Shown here piece after piece: positions 36,884 through 47,700 of a stretch of 64,000 bases of DNA. Numbering within the stretch: the stretch's first letter is position 1; each line of letters starts with the position of its first letter. The stretch comes from Allodiplogaster sudhausi (Eukaryota; Nematoda; Chromadorea; Rhabditida; Diplogasteridae). Location: assembly GCA_945643635.1 (NCBI GenBank), contig CALZFC010000021.1, positions 2,554,501-2,618,500 on the forward strand, written 5' to 3'. A model generated the notes under the pieces. That model worked only from the letters and a program-made list of their open reading frames with translations, searched no databases and was not told the origin of the DNA. The position numbers and the translations under genes were made by a program.

Positions 36884-39800
36884 CGTAGATGAATTATATA
36901 TTTCTTTCCTCTTCATATCGTCGTCGGCCAGCTCTGCATGGTCGATCTCGCGGGTTCTGAGAGACAGCAGCGGACGAAGAACGTGGGCGAGAGACTGGCT
37001 GACGCATCGAGCGTCAATCAATCACTCGTTGTTCTTCGAAGATGCATCCACCAGTTGAGGTTAGTTAGACTTGGCTAGAGAGAGTTAGAGTTCGACTTGA
37101 TTCCCCCCCCCCCCACCATCTTTTGTATGGAAATGAGGAGCAAAGATATACTTGAGATTAAAGTGGACTTCAAAAATTTGCTCTTTAATAGTCCAGAACA
37201 ACAATTCTGAGACATGGAGGTCTTGCTTTAAGACACGGAAATGACAGCCAGTGGGGAAAGTTTACCGGTCCCTCAATTACGAAAATGCCATGATAAATAT
37301 GTGTTATGTACAATTGCGAAATGGACTCAAGCTTTCTCTTCAGAGACAACCAACGTGCTCGCCGAGTCGACCGCGTGCCTTTCCGAGAGGCGAAACTCAC
37401 ACATCTCTTCAAGAATTTCTTCGAGGGAGGAGGGAAAATCCGTATGATTCTCTGTGCCAGACCGGGTCCCGACGACTTCCTCGAGAACCAAGTTGGTGCT
37501 CCAGCAGCGGATTAAAAGACGAAATTCAGCAAGCACTTACGCTCTACTTGAAGAGCATTCTGGAGTTCGGCGAAAAGAACCAAGAGGTCGCGGTAACTGA
37601 GTCTACATCATCGGTGCAGTCTGGCCGGGCCGTGCTCTACGAAGCCGTGCATCTTGGATCAGGTAAAAACGACTGACTCTGCGTTTGGGTAAGGTTGTAA
37701 GGGTCATTCTTTCTAAATTTGGCCTGGGAAGAATGTTATACAAGGCCATCATGGCTCAAAACGAGGAGCTACATACAGACATACATAAGTATGTACATTC
37801 CTGTATTAGAGAAAGAGAGATGATGGAGAAAAGAATGAAGCGAAGTAGATGATCGCATTGGTGGACTGCTCTCGCCACTGTTCATTAATGAAATGCTAAA
37901 TCACAAACAGATGTTGGTATATCTCTTTTCTTTATCATTCTGTGAAAGCAAATCGGCCAAATGTTCAAATGTCCGTTTGCTAAGGTTTGCTTAAACGTGT
38001 ACATCTGAAATGTTGACCAGACGAAAGGTTCGAGTCCTACCAGGGTCGATAATTTTACCCAGTATTATTTGTAATAAAAAAATAGTTTGCCACTTAAAAT
38101 TATCGACGGAGAATAGGTACGCCATCAGATAACTAAAATTTAACTCTACATTTCTGAAATCGTGGCCCTGTGGCCTAATGGATAAGGCGTCGGACTTCGG
38201 ATCCGAAGATTGTAGGTTCGAGTCCTGCCAGGGTCGAAATTTTTTGATGGTTTTTTTTAAACAAATTTAGAATGCTTTTTAAAATTATCGTTGGAGAATG
38301 GATACGACATCAGAAAAATTAAATTGCACTTAAAACAAACGAATGGGCTACGACAGAACTGCACTTCTTTAAAACTAAATTATCATTTCTTAGGAAGTAA
38401 AATATCAACCTGGTCTTATTTTTGTGCGTCCAATCAGGAACTGCACGGAAGCAGAATGAGGGCCAGACGCCGCTCCATCTTCAGCAGCAGCTGAGGCAGG
38501 CCAGAGAGCACAGCCAGGCGCTCATTATCGTCAACGAGAAACTCCGGGTTAGAAATATAGTGTATACATATATTATATAGTACTTTTTCAGCATGACATC
38601 AACTCTCTGCGACGACGCCTCATGGAGGTAAGATTATCTTTCTCTATCTCTCCATCCCCCTCATTGTCTCTCTTTCTTTATCTTTTTTTTGTTTTTCCTT
38701 AACTCTTCGTTGCTTGTTTCTATTCTCATGCTCTACATGTCTTGCTGAAGATTCGGATGCGCCAGTTCTGTAGTTGCCTGGTTTGACCCTCGCCGTTCGA
38801 GGAAGTCCACGAGTCTAATTTTAATAATAATGTTCATCTATCAGACAAGCAAGAACGACTCCCGCTTCCATGAGAGAGAGCCCGCGAGAAATGTCGAGAC
38901 TGTGCGGCCCATGAATCGTCTCAGGTTTCTTTCCTTCGTAATATTTTGTCGTAAAAGTCTTCACGGAGGACAATCACATCAAAATTCTTAATGTAGTTTC
39001 GAATAGCCGCGTGGAGTAGGCAATCTTATCCTCGTGGGCAATCTCACAGGTCGCACAACTCGCTGCGAGAAAATAGCATGGCGAAGAGCCGCGGCAATTT
39101 GAAATCTCGCTTGATTTTTCGGTGATCGCGCTCTATAAAAGGAATTTGTTGAATACTGTTAAAGGAGGAGTTCACTGAATGATTAACATATGGTTATATG
39201 AACGAAGATCTATTCGCCTCTCTCTTAAACATACATCTAGAGAGTTTGAACCATTTTTGTCCACTTGCCTCAAATTTATGAGCCCGCAAAATAGCTGTTA
39301 GCCACCCTCCTATTTCACGCGCTCTCTAACCAGCAGAAGGGCCAAATATTTGAGAGCGAGCGTTCAAAATGGTCCTTATGTACAACTGTAGAATAATTCT
39401 GCGCATGGTTCCTTTAATAAATTCAACCATAACAGGAGTGGAAAATACAGATTTTTTTTTAAATATGTTATTACATACATACACACATAATGAAGCTTCT
39501 CGCATCAGAACGGATATATCTATATTTAATATCTTAATTTGATGCGAGATGGCAAGGATATTAGGAAATTAATAAAACATCAATTAGTCATTGTAATGGT
39601 CAGAACGAAAGGCTTGACGTTCTAATCCTAAAGATTCTTGTCTCTTTGCCAGGTCGAAATCAGTTCCTCGCTCCTTGGCGACTCCATCACGGAATGTTTC
39701 CACGAGCCGAATCCCTCTCATCGTCAGCACTCGGAAGCCTACGCGGACTGTTAGTATTAACAAATTAATATTATTTTTGTTACAAAGTTATAAGATGGGT

Positions 39801-39977
39801 TTTTAGGGGGTACGCCACAAGTGTTTGCTGTATGATGGCATGTTTATAAAGTTAGCACCGAGTTTGTAAAATGGAAGAACGGAAAATGAACCTTTTATTC
39901 AGGGCGCGGGTGATCTGCTGCCAGTCGCGCACTCTCACTCCACCACCTCCACTCCATTCTCTTCTCGCATCCAGTGA
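34594..39977 (+). CDS. Kinesin-6 (MKLP1/ZEN-4-like) motor protein
   Basis: A plus-end microtubule motor. Family members bundle the central spindle in cytokinesis, with a RacGAP partner in centralspindlin. A first recognised exon (34594-about 34730) encodes VDVVCRLAPHD, matching the kinesin-6 CR(L/I)RPL strand. Later exons: 34935-35066, 35516-35737, 35816-35919, 36168-36280, 36534-36670, 36932-37059, 37344-37491, 37554-37662, 38438-38547, 38592-38627, 38845-38924, 39653-39749 and 39903-39977. From 34935 on, every phase matches (496 residues). Motor motifs: QEQTYKFGYVFD, P-loop GSGKT, switch I NTDSSRSH, switch II DLAGSE, VPFREAKLTHLFKNFFEG, and the neck-proximal ILEFGEKNQEVAV typical of MKLP1. 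The tail after the motor is short for the family and weakly conserved. The start codon and the first intron's phase are unresolved. Confidence 0.88.
36849..36881. repeat. (AT)n microsatellite
   Basis: About 16 AT dinucleotides in an intron of the kinesin gene. Confidence 0.95.
38025..38135 (+). pseudogene. Truncated tRNA-Arg copy with duplicated 3-prime flank
   Basis: Contains GGTTCGAGTCCTACCAGGGTCG, the 3-prime end of the same tRNA with one change in the T-arm. The flank includes AAATTATCGACGGAGAATAG. The intact tRNA downstream is followed by a matching flank with AAATTATCGTTGGAGAATGG. The 5-prime half of the tRNA is absent. This is a decayed member of a tandem duplication. Confidence 0.8.
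38164..38236 (+). tRNA. tRNA-Arg (anticodon TCG)
   Basis: A 73-nt cloverleaf without an intron. The acceptor strand GGCCCTG pairs with CAGGGTC, discriminator G. The A-box region is TGGCCTAATGG and the anticodon loop is CTTCGGA, giving TCG. The B-box is GGTTCGAGTCC. A run of T residues just downstream serves as a Pol III terminator. The gene lies on the same strand within a kinesin intron (37663-38437). A truncated copy of its 3-prime end sits about 190 bp upstream. Confidence 0.96.
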
Positions 39978-40166
39978 TTGAGCAATTCACAGAACTCTCC
40001 ATTCACAACTGTCGCTGCCTCGCAATCTCTCTCTTATTCGCTAGCAATAAAGAAACTTTTCTGTCTAGTTGAATGAACAATTTTATGGACTGTTTAAAAT
40101 GTAGCAAACACAATACCCACGATTAAATTTTCATACCTAAATCAACATCGGTATTCAACAAAAAAA

Positions 40167-40204
40167 GGGAAATTGTAAATTTTTTATTTAAATTTACAAT
40201 TTCC
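40167..40204. repeat. Short perfect hairpin downstream of kinesin
   Basis: GGAAATTGTAAATTT is followed after a short loop by its exact inverse, about 190 bp past the kinesin stop codon. Confidence 0.85.
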
Positions 40205-41558
40205 TGCTTCTTTTCGTCCTGCGTTTGACTATTTGGCGTGTGCCCGAAGCCAAATATTGTGAATTATTACAAACCAATAAGGATGCCGTAAGAGAACATG
40301 GTGTGGTTGTAGTGTCTGTGGTCTCAGACCGAATGAGACCCGCTTTCGTAGGCTGCCTTCATCTCTTACCTCCATCTCCCCTCTATCACCTTCCTGGATA
40401 TCCATTCCGTGTTCCTTCTTTGTGCCTCGAGTGCGTTGCGTGCGAACGGATGCTAGAAACAAAGTGGAGAAATGCACGTATGCAGCTGGTTGCGGCGGTC
40501 ACTCTCTTTTGGTCTTTTAGTACTCGTCCACCATGGATGCAGGAATACGTTGCCTTCTTGTGCCAAAAGTGTTCTGAAAATACTTTTTACTCTCCCCACT
40601 GACTAGCCCAGTCTCTCTAGCAGTTTCATCTCCAGTCTCTCTCTTCCTCTATCTCTCTCTCTTTCTCTCTCTCTCTCTCTATCTCGGTCACTCTCTCTCT
40701 CTCTTTCTCGCTGTTATAATCTTTCTTTCTACCCTAGTCTGCCTCATATTCCTCTTTCCATCTCTAGCATCTTTTTTCCCGGCCTGAGCGTGCGAAGTGG
40801 AGTGGCCGCGTTCTACACTTTTGTTTGTCCAAGAATGGAAGAACTCCGCCAGCATCTGTGGCATACAAACGCCATTGACCACATTATGCGCTTGTTAGCG
40901 TGGCCTTCAACATACTAATAGCCGATTTAACTATTCGTCCAGTCGTCAAGTCATTTTCCCTGTGTACTCCCGAATTGTCACCGCAGAGACAACTATTCTA
41001 ATGTTTAATATTGAATTTGTAACTGCTCGTCTGCTAGAAGTAAAAACAGGACGATGTGGTTCTTTTTTCCTAATAAAGATCGTACCTCACGTTCTGCCTC
41101 TTTTTCTTTTTACCCAGCTTTTCTGTCTCTTTCTATAATACTCGCCCGGATCTCGGAGTCCTTGTTCTTTTGAACTGTGTCATTTGTGTGCCGTTCTCTT
41201 GGTCAGCCTTGAATGCTCCTCCTTCCTCACAGCATCCCACTACAAGTGAATGCACACATGTATAGTAGAATACGCCTATTTAACCAACAAGAGAAGAGCC
41301 CATCAAGAGGGCCTCCTCTTGTACTTTGCAGCTTGTGACTTCAGTCACAACAGATCCTGACGTTTTATTGACTTTAAAGTATCACTTGTAACTTTGTATA
41401 TAAGTTCATGTATATAATACCAGATGGTTTAGGCGGGTTTCTTCTGATTCCCTTGTTTGGTTCATAATAACACATGATTGTAGTTGTGATAACCTTGGAA
41501 AGAGCGCATAAAAATGTGGAGTTTTTCGTAAGAGAAGGTAGCAGGTATCAATAATTCT

Positions 41559-41699
41559 AACCAGGGAACTGTCAGAAACCCAAAATTCCAAAAATTCTGA
41601 TATTTGGATATGGATAGGCCATCACACTGGATTCTCAATCCATATGCAAAATATCAGAATTTTTGGAATTTAGGGTTTCTGACAGTTCCCTGGTTAATC
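41559..41699. mobile_element. Palindromic foldback element at the nuclear-receptor 5-prime end
   Basis: Two arms of about 50 bp are nearly exact inverses. The left begins AACCAGGGAACTGTCAGAAA, and the right ends with the inverse TTTCTGACAGTTCCCTGGTT. They enclose a loop of about 36-40 nt that is itself partly palindromic (GGATATGGAT near ATCCATATGC). The structure suggests a small MITE. It ends about 40 bp upstream of the chosen receptor ATG. Confidence 0.85.
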
Positions 41700-41737
41700 A
41701 ACTCGGGAAAGTTACCGGGTCTGGGGCAGCAGTCGGA

Positions 41738-44700
41738 ATGTTCTCGAAAATTCTAGGTCCCGGGGCAGAAATCAATCCCTTCAGCTACACCAAGGGCGTG
41801 ATGGAAGATGCCCCGGGCACCTCTTTGCCCCCGGGACGCCGCTCGAGGGAGGATTACAGAGGAATGGCATGCGAGATCTGCTCGGCGCCTGCCGACGGTC
41901 TCCACTACGGCGCCATCTCTTGCCGGTCATGCAACGCCTTCTTCCGTCGTGCAGTCACATACAATCAGGTCGTGTGGATAACAGTGAACATACATACATA
42001 TGATGTAGCATTCGATAACAGGGACGATTGATAAGTTAAATGGTATAGGTCTGTTGTGAAAGGATTAATAGAAAAAACAAGCAAAAATGAGCGAATATGA
42101 AAATGAGAAGAAGGAGAAAAGTTGAATCTGCCGAGGTCAAAGTAGATTCAAGAGTTAAAGATGACTTAGATGAATTAGAGCATGGAAGGAAAAGAAAGCT
42201 AAGTGGCCCTGAAGAGGTACGTGTGTCGCTTCGACGGCGTCTGCGTTGTCACGCAACTCGATCGCTGCTCGTGCCGCGCGTGCAGATACGCAAAGTGCAT
42301 TGAGGCGGGCATGCGCGAGGAAGGTTGACATCTTTTCATATGTACATGCATATTTCTTTTAAATATATATTACTTTACTTAATTTCTATGCTATTTTAAC
42401 TCAATTTATCTCAAAAGCCTAAAAAGATACAAGACATCTGCAGCCGTCCAGCCGAAACGGGATCCTACCGGCTCGCAGAAGGGCCGGCAACGGCCGCTAC
42501 CGGAGTCATCATGCGAAGAGGCGGTGGTTGTGAAGCTGGAGTGCCGTGAGGACACGATTGAAGCTGATGTTTGCTCTGCCTTTTCTCTGAATTCACTAGT
42601 TCGAACATTAGCTATGTTGCAGCACAGCGAAGAATTCATCTTCAACCGTAACATCTTTGAAGGCAAACAGTTTGAATTGTATGTTCTTTTTGAAGCTATT
42701 CTTCGCCTTTTCACTGGTGCAGAATGCACGTTGTGACCAGTTTAATGTATATAATATTCATGACATCTCATATCAAAGGCTAGTCCACTGCTACGCTGAG
42801 CATCTTCGCATGATGCAGCTCAGCATGACGTCTACCGAAGACTTCTTGCAAGAACATCAATCAGTTTGGAAATTTTTAGTATTTAGCCTTTTAAAGGTGC
42901 GAAATGTAAAAAAAATTGTGGAAACTTTATTTTCATGCGTCATAATGATTACTATAATGGCGTTACCGGATAGAGCAGCACTCTGCGAGAGTTGGACGCG
43001 ACTGACGTCGGCTTGATGGCCAGCACGGAGCTCGCAGGCATTCTCTACTGGTTCGAGAAGCTGGAGCCGTTCAGCTTTCTCGACCGTGTCGACTGCGTTA
43101 GAAATAAAAAAATTTTCATTCCAGCTTAAAAAAAACATTTCTCTCGTTTCATCAGAGCCTCACAAAACAATTATAAATGAATAAATCAATAACAACTTGC
43201 ACTGCAAATGTACAGCGAATGCTGTTGAATCACTACTCGCCACGGAAGCTGACGCTCGATCGAATGTTCATTGCGTCGTTGCACAAGGAAGAGGCAGCGG
43301 CCGGTCGCATTGTGCTGCTCAACAACTCCTTCATCGCCGTGGTCGGCACAAACGAGAATACACGACACGACTCAGAGTGCGATCTTTGGTTTTTTTTTTC
43401 GTTATTAATTATTTGCATTGCAAAATGCTATCTTAAAGGAGATCTAAGGCGAATTTAATAGTGTCTTGTTTTTTCGACTTATTTGGTCGGCTTGATCTAG
43501 AACCTTAGATTGTAAGTGTCCCGAAGTCACAAAAATATTTCTGCCCTGAGGAAATTAACAGCCTTATCTACTTTGAATTCGCGAATATTTTATCTTCCCT
43601 CCATTTTCAGAAAAAATTTGGTAGGTCCCCACATGGCCGGCGAGGCCATTCTACTACTGCCAGTGAAATTTATACATATGGTTTGAGCAACCTACATCGG
43701 TCGGTTTTTTCTTAACACATAGCCTCACGTGCCCCGTTGTCCATAACACAGGTTTTGGGGAGAGTGGCGAGATGCAGTAGCTCCATTATGGTGGCTCCTA
43801 CAGTTCGCTATGCTCCTTCCGTCGCCCACCATAATTCCCGTTTGGATCCCCGCTCTCTCAGAGGCTCGCCTTGCAACAACCGTCTGTTTACGCCTTTATT
43901 CGCGTGTCCGTAACAATTGTGCTCACTAGCACCACTCGGATAACTGATGTCGAAACAAAAACACTATTCACCAGACACATACATTCCTATTTTCAAGGAC
44001 TGAGTAAGGACTGCTTGCCAGAACATCGCTAACCCCCTTGGGTCTAAGATATGTAAATCGTCAAGAACACAACACACATTATTCACCAGATACTTACATT
44101 CGTATTTGCAAGGACTGCCTGTCAGAACAACGCTAGTCACCTTGGGCCCAAGGCATGCGACTCGTCAAGAACATAAATGTGTACATCTGAATATACATAT
44201 ATATTTATATACATATAGCCACATAACCGTACAAAAAAAACTGCTATACGGTAAGCAAAGAAGCATGGATCCTTTGACCGGCATATATTTGCATCTATAT
44301 ATACGGGCATAAACAAATATGTATATGCGTGCCGCCCAAATGCAACAGTAAGCAATAGGAATTCCTGGACATGCCAGCTATTAAGCGACCAGAGAGATCA
44401 CATTGTAAAACCCTTGTGTTTTACTAGAGGCATAAACGAAAACTAACCCTCCTCCCCGGGAACTCTTTACTCCTCTAGTGTTCTGCAAAGGACAAAAACA
44501 GCAAAACATCCTACATGATTCTTAAAGCGGAAGGGCCCCTCCTTGAGCCGGCAGGGAGTCTCCAATATAGGGCTGCATGCCACCTACAGACCCCCACCTC
44601 CCGCGGATGCGGACTTGGTCAAGGGCCGCCCCGGAGCTAATTGACACTGCCGTACCGCCCACTCTGAGCTGGTGTGGGGTGATCCGCGCAATGCCCGCTT

Positions 44701-47700
44701 CCATGCACGCCCGGGCCAACTCCTTCCGCATCGTGGACGTGGTGAGCGGCAGGCCCGTGCTCGGATCCGAATGGCGATGACATCGCCTTCTTCCGTGATG
44801 TCCTTCCTCTGCAGAGCCACTGCCTCCGACACCCGAAGCAGGGCCGCCATGGCCAGCGCTGAGAACATCCCGATGCGAATGTCTTCTTGTGGAGCATTCT
44901 TCCTGAGCGCCCATGCCATCAGCTTCTCAACGTCCGCCCTCTCCGCTGCTGAATGATGCCGCACCGCCTGCCGCCTCTGCGCCGCTGCCCGTACCTATGC
45001 AACATCTTCATTTCCGCTATGCCAAATATCACTCCTCATACCATGGAAACCACCGTTCCTTCTTTTTCGGGATCCACTGACTGCCCCGTGGCCGACTTGA
45101 ATGCTGCTACTGCCGTAGACAGCGTTGCTGCCGAAGCGCCATCAGCATACTTGCGCGCTACATACGCGCACAAAGCCAGCGGGCGACTCGGATTCAGGCG
45201 AATGCCGCGGCTGAAGATGATCCTGGCGCGCTCACTCTGCTCGTACATCTCTCGTGTACTGGCTGCCAGAGACCTCTCCGCTGCATGCCAAATCGCTCCC
45301 TGCAGCTCCGGAGGAAGCTCGCTGATCCCCTCCGACAGAAAACTCCTTCTCGGGCCTGTTATAAATACCATACTCTTAGGGTGGGAAGCACACAAACGGT
45401 CTCCTGCTGCTACCATTTCGGGCGGGGCTTGGGTGGGCACCTAACCGTCTCTCACGGACACAATGGCGTAGAATGACGCAATACCCTCTCGCCCCTCCTT
45501 CCCTCCTCCTCGTGACCCCGTGACCCTAACCGCAACGCAACCGCGCTCGCCTCTGAGAGAGAGCGTACCTCTAAACGCCCAATTATGGTGGCTCCTACAG
45601 TTCGCTATGCTCCTTCCGTCGCCCACCATAATTCCCGTTTGGATCCCCGCTCTCTCAGAGGCTCGCCTTGCAACAACCGTAGAACCTGGGTAAAGGCGGG
45701 TATGCTCTACTGTTAAATTAGACCAGACTAAAATCACAGAATAAAAATGCGAATTCTGTCCTGGCCAACGCAGTCCCAAAAGGCCCCTCCACAAACGAAC
45801 TCGGAATGAAGATATTTGCTCCCTTCCCAAAGCACAGGGAATCCTTAACAAACGGGGCCCAACCACCTACCCCGCAAAGTCGAGGAAACCAACTTGCAGA
45901 TCTCCACAGAGGAACGCCCAAGATACATTTCACCTTGAAAAACCGGGCAAAAGCCAGTGTCTTGGACACCAGGGAAGGCGGCGGGACCAACCAGAGAAGA
46001 GCCTCGGCGGCCCACACTCCGCGATGGACGAATGCATCCGCCCCGCCTGTTCCCGGGCACCACCTCCTGGAACAAAATCGCTCGCATTTCGCTGTTCTGT
46101 CATCCGCAAACATATCCCAAAGGGGTTCCCCCCACTTTCTGGCACAAATCTCAAAAATGTTTTCTTGAATGCTCCAATCATCAAAATCAACATCCCTGCT
46201 TGCCTCGTCTGCATCTCTATTGTACTCCCTGGCCAGCCAAATGAAGCACCCACGACAGCTAAGTTTTCTCAAGACACCATTCGCTCTAATAGCCACTCCG
46301 TGTAAATGTGGCTTAATGCTTCCTCTTTTTAAAATTCTCACCGCCGACTGGTTATCCGAGAAAATTGAAACTGCCTTTCCCTCAATCTCCTTAGCAAAAC
46401 TATTGAGTGCAAAAAGAACCGCCAACAACTCTCGCAAGGTGCTAGATTCGGATCGCTCCATATCATTCAGATTTCTTGAGGCCCTCTTAGTCATACCTGC
46501 ACACCTAAACACTACTCCCACCGCCAGCTCCGACGCATCGCATTCCAACGCACATTGCCTATGAAAGAGGTCTATTGAGGTATCCCTAAAAGGAGCGTGG
46601 GAAAACCTTCCTAACCAGTACGATACCTCCTTGCTCTCACCTTCAGACAAAGTCAGCCTCTTGCATCTCGGCTCTCCTTTTCTTACTTCATTTGCATCTC
46701 GGCTCTCCTTTTCTTACTTCATCGCTCCAGCGCTTTCTCGCACCTCTCCCGGGAAACAAATACCCTGCCCAAGCTTAAATCCAGGTGAAATCCGAGCCAT
46801 CTACCACTACCCGCCGGGTTCCAGAACGTCTTCTTTTCCGACACATATACTCCCGCTCTCTCTCTAAATCTCCTCTTACAACCTGCACGGCATTCTGGCA
46901 TTCCTCTGCCGTTCTTCCGAGAATGATACCATCATCCAGATAGAGACAATACACAATGCCCCTCCTCCTCCAACAGCGGACCAAGCATCTGAAAACTTTC
47001 GTGAAAACGAAGGGGGCGGAGCTCAAGCCGAATGGGAAAGCGGCAAACACAAACCACTGTTTGACTTTTCCATTCTCTAAGCCAAAACCTAGAACTTGCA
47101 TATCCTCCTCTCTGACAGCCAGATGATGATAACCGGTCTCGAAATCAAACGTGGCCATAAATTTCATATCCCCCAATTCATGTCACATGGTAGAGATGTC
47201 CTCATATCTAAACCTGGTTCTATGCAAGAACTTATTGAGATCACTCAAATCATGAATAAGGCGCTTTTTGTTACCTGAAGTGACCACTGCCAGCGGGGAT
47301 ACCACTCTCGGTCTTGCCGCCACTCTCTTAACTGCACCCGTAGCCAGCCACTTGGCGACCTCCTTCTTCACAAAAACAATCTCCCGCCGCGCCGACTGCC
47401 TATTGCCTGAATATGGCACCTTAATGTCCTCCTTCCTGACTCTGAAATTCAGACTATAACCATTTCTAATAACATTAATCGCAAAACCGCTCGCTCCAAT
47501 ACTCTCCCAAAAAGCAACATTCTCTCGCAAACTTTCAAAAGCTACTTTCCTCTCCAAACCTGTTGCCTCTTCGATTTGCAGGGCAGTCCGCCCTGATGTG
47601 GCCATACTGGTTGCAGCCATAACAGAGAGGGCCCTCCCGGAACCGCCTGCCGCCGTAGTCGGGCCTGCCACCATACTCCGGAATGCGCTGAACGAAACGG

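Larger units (their letters stand above)
39978..41737. other. Intergenic between kinesin and nuclear receptor
   Basis: AT-rich with CT tracts (about 40640-40705), a short hairpin at 40167-40204 and a larger foldback at 41559-41699. No gene is recognised. The open frame at 40225-40602 has no domain and no splice-consistent extension. Confidence 0.55.

Noticed and set aside
40225..40602. 125-codon plus-strand frame
   Set aside because: Composition is unlike neighbouring exons, no domain, and no conserved start or splice signals.
44672..45444. Plus-strand frames of 94-163 codons inside the retroelement
   Set aside because: Shadows of the minus-strand tyrosine recombinase, which has the family motifs.
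45806..46564. Plus-strand frames opposite the RNase H region
   Set aside because: Shadows of the minus-strand RNase H domain, which carries all catalytic residues.
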